A program made the translations under genes and the position numbers. Below, one piece after another: positions 35,746 to 44,347 of a stretch of DNA of 64,000 nucleotides. The DNA comes from Aliarcobacter cibarius (GTDB lineage: Bacteria > Campylobacterota > Campylobacteria > Campylobacterales > Arcobacteraceae), in contig NZ_CP054051.1 in assembly GCF_013372265.1 (NCBI RefSeq), forward strand, positions 372,001 through 436,000. The letters run 5' to 3'. The number at the start of each line of letters is the position of its first letter. The stretch's first letter is position 1. The notes beneath the pieces were generated by a model. That model was not told the origin of the DNA, ran no database searches, and was given only the letters and a program-made list of their open reading frames with translations.

Positions 35746-37479
35746 CTAAAAAAATCCAACTTTGTTTTCATTATCAAATTGACCTTTTTTCTCTTTACTT
35801 ATTTGTTCTTCGAAATCACTTAGTTTAAATACAGCATTTTCTTGTATAGCAAGTTTATAGGCTGTATTTTTTATAACTAACTCTATTTGTCCACCAGTTA
35901 GTTCATGTTTTGCAATTTTTTCTATATCAAAATCTTTTTCTAAAGGTAAATTTGCAGGAAGCAATTTTTTCCATAAAGCAATTCTTTGATCTTTATTTGG
36001 TTTTAAAAATTCAATTTTATAGTTAAATCTTCTAGAAAATGCCTTATCAAGATTTTCTAATAGATTTGTTGTAGCTATTAAAATTCCATCAAATCTTTCT
36101 ATTTGCTCTAAAAATATATTTTGCATTTGATTGTGCATCTTATCAGCACTACTTGCAGTTCCGCTACTTCTTGAACTTAAAAATTGATCAGCTTCATTTA
36201 AAAGTAAAACTGGTTCCGTTTTTGTTTGCTCTTTAATTTCATTGTATTTATCAAAAATATTTCGTACATTTTTTTCACTTTCTCCAATGTACATAGATAA
36301 AATTTTTGAACAATCGAAACTTAAAACATCTTTTTTAAGAGATTTTGCTAATGCTAAAGCAGTAAGTGTTTTACCTGTTCCAGCAATTCCATAGAAGATT
36401 ATTTTTGCATCAATTCCTCTTTTTTTATCTTTTATCCCCCAAGCTTTTAGTCTATTGATTACATTTTTATCTACTTGTTTTAAAAGAGCATCTAATGTTT
36501 CTTTTGTTTTTTCTGCAAGAACAACATCATCAAGTGTTTTTGTTGTATTAATGAGCTCAAAAATCTCTTGCTCTTTTATAATACTTTCTAGTTTTATTTT
36601 TGCAACACTTGAACCTTTTTTTGTAGGATGTGAAATTTTGTATAAAACTTCATCAGGAATATAAAAATTTCTATTAATTCCTCCAAATGGCGTTAAAACT
36701 TCATCATAATCAACTAAATTTTTTGAAATTAAAGTTGAACTCTCTTCAAGTAGGCTTCTATATTTAATTTTCTCATAATCATCATTTGAGATTAAATCTA
36801 TTAAATAGTTCATCTCTCTTAGCGTTCCATCTCCACCACTATACTCTTCTTTTAAAAGAGCTAAGAATAGAGTTTGTTCTTGAATTGTTAAGTTGTTGTC
36901 TTTAAAAAAATCTTCAAGCATAATAGGATTTGTAGTTGCTTTTATTCTATCTTTTATTCTATTTTCTAATAAAGCTTGTTTTGCTTTTAATCTATTAAAA
37001 CTAGGGCTATTTGCATCAAAATTTTTCTTTACAATATTTAATTGTTGAGCTAAATCGATTTTTAGAAATTGGTCTTGTAAATACTCCAGATGGTCACCAT
37101 AATTTTTAATTTCAGGTAAAATAAAATCACTACTACCACTTTCTAGCATTTTTAAATAAGAACTTGAAAGAGTAATATTTGAGTTAATTAACTCTAGCTT
37201 TGAAGATTCATTTAGTTTTACTTGGTCAAAAGATGCTTGAACAATCCAGCCATACTCTAAAAGAGATTTTATAATATCTAGTTTTTCTAAATGCTCATAT
37301 TTTTCAACATTATAAAATTGACCTAAAACATCAATAACATTTAAAATATCTCTTCCATTGATATACTCTTTTGAAAGGTACTGTAGAACCTTTGCTTCAT
37401 CAATAGTACATTTTAGTTGCTCATAAAATTTTGTTTTTTCTACGTTTTTTGCTTTTAAAAACTCAATTACTTCTATCAT
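35746..37479 (-). CDS. AAA+ ATPase (ATPase central-domain family)
   Basis: 577 aa. The N-terminal 270 residues are helical and unrecognised. The AAA module follows, with Walker A GIAGTGKT near residue 365, Walker B VLLLNEADQF near residue 420 (Asn where the usual first acidic Asp stands), sensor-1 IATTNLLENLD and the arginine finger SRRFNYKIEF. Similar cdc48/FtsH-like AAA proteins of unknown role occur in Campylobacter. The last domain (GGQIELVIKNTAYKLA) is the normal AAA lid. It is immediately upstream of nuoA, so an assembly or quality-control role for complex I is thinkable but unsupported. Confidence 0.8.
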   Translation of the reverse strand: MIEVIEFLKAKNVEKTKFYEQLKCTIDEAKVLQYLSKEYINGRDILNVIDVLGQFYNVEKYEHLEKLDIIKSLLEYGWIVQASFDQVKLNESSKLELINSNITLSSSYLKMLESGSSDFILPEIKNYGDHLEYLQDQFLKIDLAQQLNIVKKNFDANSPSFNRLKAKQALLENRIKDRIKATTNPIMLEDFFKDNNLTIQEQTLFLALLKEEYSGGDGTLREMNYLIDLISNDDYEKIKYRSLLEESSTLISKNLVDYDEVLTPFGGINRNFYIPDEVLYKISHPTKKGSSVAKIKLESIIKEQEIFELINTTKTLDDVVLAEKTKETLDALLKQVDKNVINRLKAWGIKDKKRGIDAKIIFYGIAGTGKTLTALALAKSLKKDVLSFDCSKILSMYIGESEKNVRNIFDKYNEIKEQTKTEPVLLLNEADQFLSSRSSGTASSADKMHNQMQNIFLEQIERFDGILIATTNLLENLDKAFSRRFNYKIEFLKPNKDQRIALWKKLLPANLPLEKDFDIEKIAKHELTGGQIELVIKNTAYKLAIQENAVFKLSDFEEQISKEKKGQFDNENKVGFF

Positions 37480-37519
37480 TTAACCTCAGATATTTATATT
37501 TATTCTATATATATTATCT

Positions 37520-37590
37520 TTTTATCTCTTAACTGCAAATGAATAAAAAAATGATAAAATAACCACATTTCAAATAACTAAGAGATAAAA
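37520..37590. promoter_or_regulatory. 12-bp inverted repeat in the ATPase/lipoprotein divergent region
   Basis: TTTTATCTCTTA (37520-37531) and its exact complement TAAGAGATAAAA (37579-37590) lie 47 bases apart between divergent genes. The second arm adjoins the ribosome site of the lipoprotein gene. It could be a paired operator or a long-range hairpin; nothing known is recognised. Confidence 0.4.
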
Positions 37591-37598
37591 GAGGGAAA

Positions 37599-38210
37599 AT
37601 GACTAGAATTTTAAAACCATTAACACTTACTTTTATAGTGCTTTTCTTAAGTGCTTGTTCAACTAGTCCAAAAGTGCTTGAAGCAATGGATAATGAAAAG
37701 ACAGTTGCAAATGAGTGTAAAAATCAAAACTTTAATGTGGAGTTGGATTGTTATGATTTGATTTCACATAAAAATAGTTTTGCACAGTTAAGATTAGGAA
37801 TTGATGCACAATATAAAGGTAATTTTAAAGAAGCAAAAGATAGATTTGAAATAGCAAAAAATCAGAGAAATTTTTATGCAAATGCTTTAATAGCGGAGCT
37901 TTATATAAATGGATTTGGTGTTGATATGGACGAAAATAAGGCAATTTCACTTTTAAAAGATACAAGAAAAGTAGATCCAATTGCAGCTTATAAGTTAGCT
38001 ATGTTCTATTTAAGAGATGGGGATGTAGATAGTGCGATTGAACTTTTAGAGTTTGCTGGTGAGAATGGTGTAAAAGATGCACAAAATCAATTAACTATTC
38101 TTTATTCAAATTCTCAATATTTTGAACCAAACTTTGAAAAAAGTACATATTGGCAATCAAAATTAGATGAAAATGAGAAAGATTTTATGAAAGATGTTTA
38201 CGGAAGATAA
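37599..38210 (+). CDS. Sel1-like repeat lipoprotein
   Basis: 203 aa. The signal MTRILKPLTLTFIVLFLSAC ends in lipobox LSAC, so Cys20 should be lipidated. Helical pairs of Sel1/TPR type follow: YANALIAELYINGFGVDMDENKAISLL and AAYKLAMFYLRDGDVDSAIELLEFAGENGVKDA. Such repeats mediate protein contacts in the envelope. It shares NSFAQLRLG and DP(I/V)AAY blocks with the next gene, its paralogue, which begins directly after its stop. The ribosome site GAGGG is 5 bases before the ATG. Confidence 0.78.
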   Translation: MTRILKPLTLTFIVLFLSACSTSPKVLEAMDNEKTVANECKNQNFNVELDCYDLISHKNSFAQLRLGIDAQYKGNFKEAKDRFEIAKNQRNFYANALIAELYINGFGVDMDENKAISLLKDTRKVDPIAAYKLAMFYLRDGDVDSAIELLEFAGENGVKDAQNQLTILYSNSQYFEPNFEKSTYWQSKLDENEKDFMKDVYGR

Positions 38211-38852
38211 ATGAAAAGACAAATTTTAAGTACAGCTATAATAGCTTTTATGTTTACAGCATGTTCGTTTAAAGTGCCTGATGTATTGAGTTTTGAATCA
38301 GGTGATAAATATGAAGGACCTTTAAAAGAAGCAAATATTTGTCAGAAGATGGAAAGAGATAATGATAAATTAGCTTGTTATAAAAAAATTGAAAATACAA
38401 ACTCTTTTGCACAACTAAGATTGGGTACATATTATGCTGATAAAAAAGATTATAAAAATGCTACAAAATATTTAAATATGGCAAAAGAGAATGGAAATAT
38501 TTATGCAAATCTTCCAATCTCATTTTTATATTATAAAGGTGATGGTGTAAATAAAGATATAAATAGATCTTTTGAGTTGTTAAATGAATCAAGTAGTGTT
38601 GATCCAGTAGCTGCATATCAATTATCAAGATTTTATCTTCAAGGGATAAATACAAAAGTTGATGTAGAAAAAGGAATTGAATTACTTGATTTTGCTGGAC
38701 AAAAAGGTGTAAGACAAGCTCAAGATATGCTTTCAAATATTTATAAAACAGGACTTTTTGATCAGCCAAAAGATAAAGTAAAATATGAGTTTTGGCAAAA
38801 TAAACTTAAAAATAATGTAGAAGATAATAATCACAAAATTTATGTTTTATAA
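38211..38852 (+). CDS. Sel1-like repeat lipoprotein, paralogue of the preceding gene
   Basis: 213 aa. The signal MKRQILSTAIIAFMFTAC gives lipobox FTAC. Sel1-like units include ANLPISFLYYKGDGVNKDINRSFELL and AAYQLSRFYLQGINTKVDVEKGIELLDFAGQKGVRQA. It aligns over its length with the previous protein, so the pair arose by tandem duplication. No other conserved gene adjoins them, and the role is unknown. Confidence 0.78.
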   Translation: MKRQILSTAIIAFMFTACSFKVPDVLSFESGDKYEGPLKEANICQKMERDNDKLACYKKIENTNSFAQLRLGTYYADKKDYKNATKYLNMAKENGNIYANLPISFLYYKGDGVNKDINRSFELLNESSSVDPVAAYQLSRFYLQGINTKVDVEKGIELLDFAGQKGVRQAQDMLSNIYKTGLFDQPKDKVKYEFWQNKLKNNVEDNNHKIYVL

Positions 38853-38893
38853 TATCTTAAATAAGGTCGCCAATTTTATTTAAAGAATTAAAT

Positions 38894-40519
38894 ATGAAAA
38901 GTAACATTTTTTCTGGATTAACTGTTGGAATAATAGCTTTACCATTATCTATGGCTTTAGCTATTGCAACAGGAGTTCCCCCTCAATTAGGACTATATAC
39001 AGCTATAGTTGCAGGTGTTTTTGCTGCTATTTTTGGAAGTAGTAAAGTAAATATATCTGGTCCAACAGCTGCTTTTATAGTTATACTCATCCCAATAGTT
39101 CAAGAATTTGGAATAACAGGACTTCTTTTATGTGGTCTAATGTCAGGTATTATATTGATATTTGTAGGGCTTTTGAAGCTTGGAAATTTAATAGAATTGG
39201 TACCTTATCCTGTTACTGTTGGTTTTACTTCAGGAATTGCTGTTGTAATTGCAACTTTTCAAATAAAAGATTTTTTTGGATTAACTATTGAGAACTTTAG
39301 TGGAAGTTATGTAGATAAAATAGTTTTACTATTCAACTCTTTTGGCACTTTTAATCTTTATGAATTTTTAACAGCTAGTGCTACACTTGCTATATTGATT
39401 ATTTGGAGAAAAACAAAAAGTAAAGTACCAGCAGCATTAGTTGCTTTAGGATTTGTAACAATATCTGTTGAATATTTTAATTATAAATTTGGATTAAATA
39501 TTTCAACGATAAATTCAACTTTTACATACGATATAAATGGAATTAGTGGAAATGGAATACCTCCTATTCCTCTACAATTTTCTTTACCTTGGGGATTTTT
39601 ACCACCTGAACAAATAAATATTGATTTGCTATTAAAACTACTCCCTCACTCTATTGCAATAGCTATTTTAGGTGCTTTAGAATCTTTATTGTGTGCTGTT
39701 ATTAGTGACGCAATGACTGGAAATAAAACAGATCCAAATAAAGAGTTAATAGGTCAAGGAATTGCAAATATTGCTGTACCATTTTTTGGAGGAATACCAG
39801 CAACAGCTGCAATTGCAAGAACAGTTGCAAACATAAACTCTGGTGGAACACAAAAGTTATCTTCGATTGTTCACTCTTTATTTATTTTATCTTCAATATT
39901 ATTTATAGCTCCATACATTTCATATCTTCCTATGGCAGCACTTTCTGCGCTTTTAATTATGGTTGCTTGGAATATGAGTGAAGTTAAACACTTTTTTAAT
40001 ATATTAAAAACTGCTCCAAAAGATGATATTTACGTATTACTTACATGTTTTTCTTTGACAGTTTTAATAGATATGCAAGTTGCTGTTGCTATTGGAATTG
40101 GTTTGGCATCAGTGTTGTTTATTAAAAGAACGATTGATTTATATTCAATTGAACTATCAAGTAGCAATTTAGAAGAGCATATAGATTTACCAAAAAACAT
40201 ATTGATATATGACATAAATGGTCCTATGTTTTTTGGGGCTGCTCAAAAAGCTTTAAAAACTTTGTTAAATATAAATGATGAAAAAAACATTGTAATACTT
40301 GATATGAAAAATGTATCAATGATGGATATGACAGCTATTGTTGCTTTAAAATCTATTGTAGAGAATTTTCAATCAAAAGATAAAAAACTTATTTTTTCTG
40401 GACTTAATCAAAGAGTGTTAAAGAAATTAGAAAGAGCTGAAATAGATTATGTTACAACTTTCTCAAATATGCATGATGCAATAGAGTATGCAAAACATAT
40501 AAAAAATGTTATGCATTAA
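38894..40519 (+). CDS. SulP-family anion transporter with STAS domain
   Basis: 541 aa. A membrane part of 10-12 spans begins with GLTVGIIALPLSMALAIATG and carries the family motifs FGSSKVNISGPTAAF and GQGIANIAVPFFGGIPATAAIARTVAN. A cytoplasmic STAS domain starts near residue 435 (LIYDINGPMFFGAAQKAL, ILDMKNVSMMDMTAI). SulP proteins move sulfate, bicarbonate or dicarboxylates; the ion cannot be assigned here. Confidence 0.9.
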   Translation: MKSNIFSGLTVGIIALPLSMALAIATGVPPQLGLYTAIVAGVFAAIFGSSKVNISGPTAAFIVILIPIVQEFGITGLLLCGLMSGIILIFVGLLKLGNLIELVPYPVTVGFTSGIAVVIATFQIKDFFGLTIENFSGSYVDKIVLLFNSFGTFNLYEFLTASATLAILIIWRKTKSKVPAALVALGFVTISVEYFNYKFGLNISTINSTFTYDINGISGNGIPPIPLQFSLPWGFLPPEQINIDLLLKLLPHSIAIAILGALESLLCAVISDAMTGNKTDPNKELIGQGIANIAVPFFGGIPATAAIARTVANINSGGTQKLSSIVHSLFILSSILFIAPYISYLPMAALSALLIMVAWNMSEVKHFFNILKTAPKDDIYVLLTCFSLTVLIDMQVAVAIGIGLASVLFIKRTIDLYSIELSSSNLEEHIDLPKNILIYDINGPMFFGAAQKALKTLLNINDEKNIVILDMKNVSMMDMTAIVALKSIVENFQSKDKKLIFSGLNQRVLKKLERAEIDYVTTFSNMHDAIEYAKHIKNVMH

Positions 40520-40529
40520 TAAAATTCTG

Positions 40530-40561
40530 ATAGAAAAGTAGATTTGAATTTACTTTTCTAT
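40530..40561. terminator. bidirectional terminator between SulP gene and nfo
   Basis: ATAGAAAAGTA (40530-40540) pairs perfectly with TACTTTTCTAT (40551-40561) around a 10-base loop, between convergent genes. It overlaps the nfo stop codon. Confidence 0.6.
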
Positions 40562-41395
40562 AAAACTATAAAGTGTTTCTATCTCTTTTGCCCAAATTGA
40601 TTCATCAATAGTTTCAAGTATAAGAGGGATATCATCCATTCTTGGGTCATTCGCTAAATATTTAAAAGTATCCCAACCAATTTTACCCTCTCCCAGACTG
40701 TCATGTCTATCAACACGGCTTCCAAGTTCTGGTTTTGAGTCATTTATGTGCATTCCACTTAAATATTTGAATCCAACTATTTTTTCAAATTTATCCCAAG
40801 TTTTATCATAGGCTTCTTTTGTTCTTATATCATACCCTGCTGTAAACATATGGCAAGTATCTATACAAACACCTACACGATTTTTGTCTTCTATTTTGTC
40901 AATGATATAAGCAAGATGTTCAAATTTATATCCAAGATTGCTTCCTTGACCAGCAGTATTTTCAAGAACAAGTTTTATTCCACTTGTCTTATCTAACACT
41001 CTATTCATAGATTCTGCAATATTATTTAAACACTCTTCTTCACTTATTTCTCTTAAGTGTGATCCTGGATGAAAATTTAATCTATCAAGAGCTAGAATTT
41101 CACATCTTTGAACTTCTTCAATAAAGCTATTTAAAGATTTTTCTCTAGCTTCACTATCTGGGTGTCCTAAATTTATAAGATATGAATCGTGAGGAAGTAT
41201 ATGTTTTGCTAAGATTTTACTTTTTTCAAGATTTAAAAACCACAAATCGATTGTTTTATTATCTAAAGCTTTTGCACTCCATTGTCTTTGATTTTTTGTA
41301 AATAGTGCAAATGCTTTTGCACCAATCTCAATTGCATTCAATGGCGCGTTATAAACACCACCACTTGCACTTACGTGAGCTCCAAAATATTTCAT
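40550..41395 (-). CDS. nfo: endonuclease IV (AP endonuclease)
   Basis: 281 aa. Zinc-site motifs in order: [59 protein letters not shown] and LILETIDES. It cuts 5' to abasic sites in base-excision repair. It is monocistronic and diverges from the NDH-2-like gene. Confidence 0.96.
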   Translation of the reverse strand: MKYFGAHVSASGGVYNAPLNAIEIGAKAFALFTKNQRQWSAKALDNKTIDLWFLNLEKSKILAKHILPHDSYLINLGHPDSEAREKSLNSFIEEVQRCEILALDRLNFHPGSHLREISEEECLNNIAESMNRVLDKTSGIKLVLENTAGQGSNLGYKFEHLAYIIDKIEDKNRVGVCIDTCHMFTAGYDIRTKEAYDKTWDKFEKIVGFKYLSGMHINDSKPELGSRVDRHDSLGEGKIGWDTFKYLANDPRMDDIPLILETIDESIWAKEIETLYSFIEK

Positions 41396-41413
41396 TTATA
41401 TTCCTATTATTTC

Positions 41414-41471
41414 AAAAAGTAACATATGTAAACACTCTAAAAAAGAAATTGATACATATTTGTTACTTTTT
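41414..41471. promoter_or_regulatory. long inverted repeat in the nfo/NDH-2 divergent region
   Basis: AAAAAGTAACATATGT (41414-41429) is mirrored by ACATATTTGTTACTTTTT (41454-41471), identical but for two extra bases in the right arm. The arms are 24 bases apart. The left arm holds a nested ACATATGT palindrome. It lies within 80 bases of the nfo start and looks like a repressor or activator site pair, or a stable cruciform; the rest of the 188-base gap shows only A/T-rich sequence. Confidence 0.5.
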
Positions 41472-41583
41472 ATCATATCCTAAAACAGCTAAGTATAGAA
41501 TTCAAAAATAAAATTCTGTCCAAATTATTACAAGAATTTGTACTAAAAATCAAAAAAATCAAAAGTAAAAGGTTTATCTTAAA

Positions 41584-42783
41584 ATGAAGAGAGTCGTTAT
41601 AATCGGTGGAGGATATGCAGGGATTTATGCATTAGGTGAATTGGTAAGAAACAAGAATATAAAAATTACTTTAATTGATAAACATACATATCATAATTTG
41701 CAACCTGAGGTTTATGATTTAATAGCAAATAATTCAACTTTTGCTGATGTAACGATAGATTTAACGACTCTTTGTAAAGGATTTGATCATGATCACTTGG
41801 ATTTTAAAAATTTAAAAGTTAGAAAAATTGATCAACAAGCAAAAAAGATTTATACAGAAGAGCAAGAAATTGTTGAGTTTGATTATTTAATTTTAGCAGC
41901 AGGAACTAGAACATTTTTCCCAAGTTCAATCCCTGGGCTTAATAATGCGGATGACATAAAAAAATTACACAGAGCAATTACGTTTAAACAAAGTTTTGAA
42001 ACACAACTTTTTGAAAAAGTTAGAGATGAAGTAAAACAATGTGCTGATACTCATATTGTAGTAGTTGGTGCTGGTTTATCTGGAGTTGAAATTGCAGCTG
42101 AAATGGCATATTATTCAAATAAATTTTTCAAAAGAGGTAATTTCTCTTGTGATAACTTAAAAATCTCGTTAATTAGTAGTTCTTCTTCTATTCTTCCAGG
42201 ATTAAAACAAGATTTAATAAATATCTCTCAAAAAAGATTAAAAGATTTAGGAATAAATGTAATTACTGGAATTAAACTTCAAGAAGTTGGTGAAGGTTAC
42301 TGTAAATTTTCAAATGGAACTAGAATACAGCACTCTTTTGTAATATTTACTGGAGGAATTGAGGCTTCTACAGTATCAAGTGAACTAGATGTTGCAAGAA
42401 ATGGAAGAGGACAAATTGTTGTAAATGAGTTTATGCAAACTGATAAATATGAAAATATTTTTGCCGTTGGCGATATTGCAGAGATTAAAAATAGTGCAGG
42501 TGAAATAATGCCTCCAAATGTTACGATTGCAAGAATTAGTGGAGCAAATGCAGGTATAAATGTTTTAAGATTAATGGATGGAAGACCTTTAATTAAATGT
42601 AATCCAAAACTAGATGGTATTTTAATTGCTCTTGGTGGAAAATTTGCAGCTGGAGATATTTATGGGCTTTTAACTGTAAAAGGAAGATTAGCTTATGAAA
42701 TTAAAAAATATGTATTTAGTTCATATAGAAGACCTTTATTAAAATTAATTAAAAAAGGTTATGCAAAACTTAAAAGATTATAG
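41584..42783 (+). CDS. FAD-dependent NAD(P)H oxidoreductase, NDH-2 type
   Basis: 399 aa. The FAD-binding start VVIIGGGYAGIYALGEL, the second Rossmann motif HIVVVGAGLSGVEIAAEMA near residue 160 and the FAD-closing NIFAVGDIAEI near residue 290 are seen. The arrangement matches type II NADH:quinone dehydrogenases, with a short amphipathic, Lys-rich C-terminus (KLIKKGYAKLKRL) for membrane contact. It could be the main NADH route to quinone here, since the nuo complex lacks the NADH-binding NuoE and NuoF. Sulfide:quinone reductase is a less likely alternative. Confidence 0.8.
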   Translation: MKRVVIIGGGYAGIYALGELVRNKNIKITLIDKHTYHNLQPEVYDLIANNSTFADVTIDLTTLCKGFDHDHLDFKNLKVRKIDQQAKKIYTEEQEIVEFDYLILAAGTRTFFPSSIPGLNNADDIKKLHRAITFKQSFETQLFEKVRDEVKQCADTHIVVVGAGLSGVEIAAEMAYYSNKFFKRGNFSCDNLKISLISSSSSILPGLKQDLINISQKRLKDLGINVITGIKLQEVGEGYCKFSNGTRIQHSFVIFTGGIEASTVSSELDVARNGRGQIVVNEFMQTDKYENIFAVGDIAEIKNSAGEIMPPNVTIARISGANAGINVLRLMDGRPLIKCNPKLDGILIALGGKFAAGDIYGLLTVKGRLAYEIKKYVFSSYRRPLLKLIKKGYAKLKRL

Positions 42784-42799
42784 AAATTAAATTTCTATA
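42779..42799. terminator. hairpin between NDH-2-like gene and lipoprotein gene
   Basis: TATAGAAAT (42779-42787) and ATTTCTATA (42791-42799) form a perfect 9-bp stem with a 3-base loop between convergent genes. The T tail is poor, so termination may be partial. Confidence 0.5.
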
Positions 42800-42803
42800 A
42801 CTC

Positions 42804-43190
42804 TTAATCTCTTATAATTTTGATTAAAACACCATTATCATTATCTCGGTGAATAATCTCTTTTCCTTCTTTGTCAAATAACTCTTTTAAGAAATGTTTT
42901 GGATAAGTAGAACTTAGGTTTTCGTTATTAAATGTCTCTATATCTTGACATTTAAAAGTACTTTTACAAACTTTATCTTCATAAATTTTCATATCTAAAA
43001 TGGCAACACCTGCATTAAATATTTGAACTTGAGTATAATCTTTATATTTAAAAATGAAACCTTTATCGTGAAATTTCATTTTAGGAGTTTTAAATAAAAT
43101 AGTTGCGCTGTTTGAAGCTAATTGAGGCTCTTTTTGGCTACATCCAGTTATTAAGAATAGTAGAATCGATATAAATAATATGTTTTTGAT
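42804..43190 (-). CDS. small lipoprotein with apparent ATC start codon
   Basis: From ATC at 43188-43190 the frame reads KNILFISILLFLITGC after the start, an excellent lipoprotein signal with lipobox LITGC, then a 112-residue mature protein. AAAGGA lies 6 bases before the ATC, at ideal spacing. No ATG, GTG or TTG exists in frame until the ATG at 43079, which would cut off the signal and 37 codons in all. Either a rare AUC start is used, or a G-to-C change broke an ATG. The mature protein has only one Cys pair (CKSTFKC) and no recognised domain. Confidence 0.65.
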   Translation of the reverse strand: MKNILFISILLFLITGCSQKEPQLASNSATILFKTPKMKFHDKGFIFKYKDYTQVQIFNAGVAILDMKIYEDKVCKSTFKCQDIETFNNENLSSTYPKHFLKELFDKEGKEIIHRDNDNGVLIKIIRD

Positions 43191-43273
43191 TGGAAATCCT
43201 TTATTTAAAAAATTTTAACTATAATTATACCTTATTTTAAAAAATTGAATATATTTTATAAAAAGGAATTTTA

Positions 43274-44347
43274 TTGTTAGTTCATATTTGTTGTGCAGTT
43301 GATAGCCACTATTTTTTAGAAAAAATCCAAGAAGAGTATCCAGAAGAAAAACTTGTAGGTTATTTTTATGACCCTAATATTCATCCATATAGTGAATATA
43401 GACTTAGATATTTGGATGTTGAATACTCTTGTAAGAAATTAGGAATTCCATTACTTGAAGGGCCTTATAACCTTGAAGAATGGTTAAAAAAAGTAAAAGG
43501 AATGGAACATTTACCTGAGAAAGGAGATCGTTGTACAGTTTGCTATGATGATAGACTTGATAATAGTGTTCAAAAAGCCTTAGAATTGGGTCATGATAAG
43601 TTCACTACAACTTTATTAATTTCTCCAAAAAAATCCCAAGAAAAATTAGAGATTATAGGAAATAATCTTTTTAAAAAAACTGGAGTAGAATTTATTTTTA
43701 GAGATTATAGAAGTGGTAATGGTGCTGAAATTCAAGGACTAAGAGTAAAAGAAAATAGTCTTTATAGACAAAATTATTGTGGTTGTTTATTTGGTTTATC
43801 AGCTCAAAGAGAACATCAAAAGAAAATAATGGATGAGATGTTTAATCCAATTTCAAATCAAATAATGCCAGAATCAATAGAACAAAGATTAGAGCTTTAC
43901 AAAAAAAGAAATACTCTTGAAGATGAAAATAAAGAGTATAAATTAATTAAACAAAGATTTTTAAATTATAGACTACTTAGTGGAAAAGTTGTTGTAAACA
44001 AAGAGGTGATACCTTCATATATATTTGTATATTCCACTGTTAATAGAAATCAAACTAGTTCAAAAATTGAATATCAAAAAGATGGTATAAACTATCTTGC
44101 TAAAGATGAAGTTAAAATAATAACTTTAGAAACTTTCAACAAACTTGCAAAAACTAACTATGCTAGTACAAAAGAGCTTATATTTAAATCTATGAGCTTT
44201 GAAGAAGAGATAAAATTAAGAGCAGATATTTTAAAAAATCCTTTTGATTTAAGTGCTTTAATCGTTCTTGATGAGGTTATGGATGCTAAGTATGAAATTT
44301 TTATTAATGCAGTAACTTATGAAGATATAAAAGAGGAAATTGTATGA
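43274..44347 (+). CDS. queH: epoxyqueuosine reductase QueH
   Basis: 357 aa, start TTG after AAAAGGA. Family cysteines: HICCAVD at residues 4-10, RCTVCYD near 87 and QNYCGC near 165, which bind the 4Fe-4S cluster and the second metal. Catalytic core ends near residue 200; the C-terminal 150 residues are an extension (GKVVVNKEVIPSYIF onward) of unknown use. QueH reduces epoxyqueuosine in tRNA to queuosine. It overlaps lpxB by 4 bases. Confidence 0.88.
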   Translation: MLVHICCAVDSHYFLEKIQEEYPEEKLVGYFYDPNIHPYSEYRLRYLDVEYSCKKLGIPLLEGPYNLEEWLKKVKGMEHLPEKGDRCTVCYDDRLDNSVQKALELGHDKFTTTLLISPKKSQEKLEIIGNNLFKKTGVEFIFRDYRSGNGAEIQGLRVKENSLYRQNYCGCLFGLSAQREHQKKIMDEMFNPISNQIMPESIEQRLELYKKRNTLEDENKEYKLIKQRFLNYRLLSGKVVVNKEVIPSYIFVYSTVNRNQTSSKIEYQKDGINYLAKDEVKIITLETFNKLAKTNYASTKELIFKSMSFEEEIKLRADILKNPFDLSALIVLDEVMDAKYEIFINAVTYEDIKEEIV

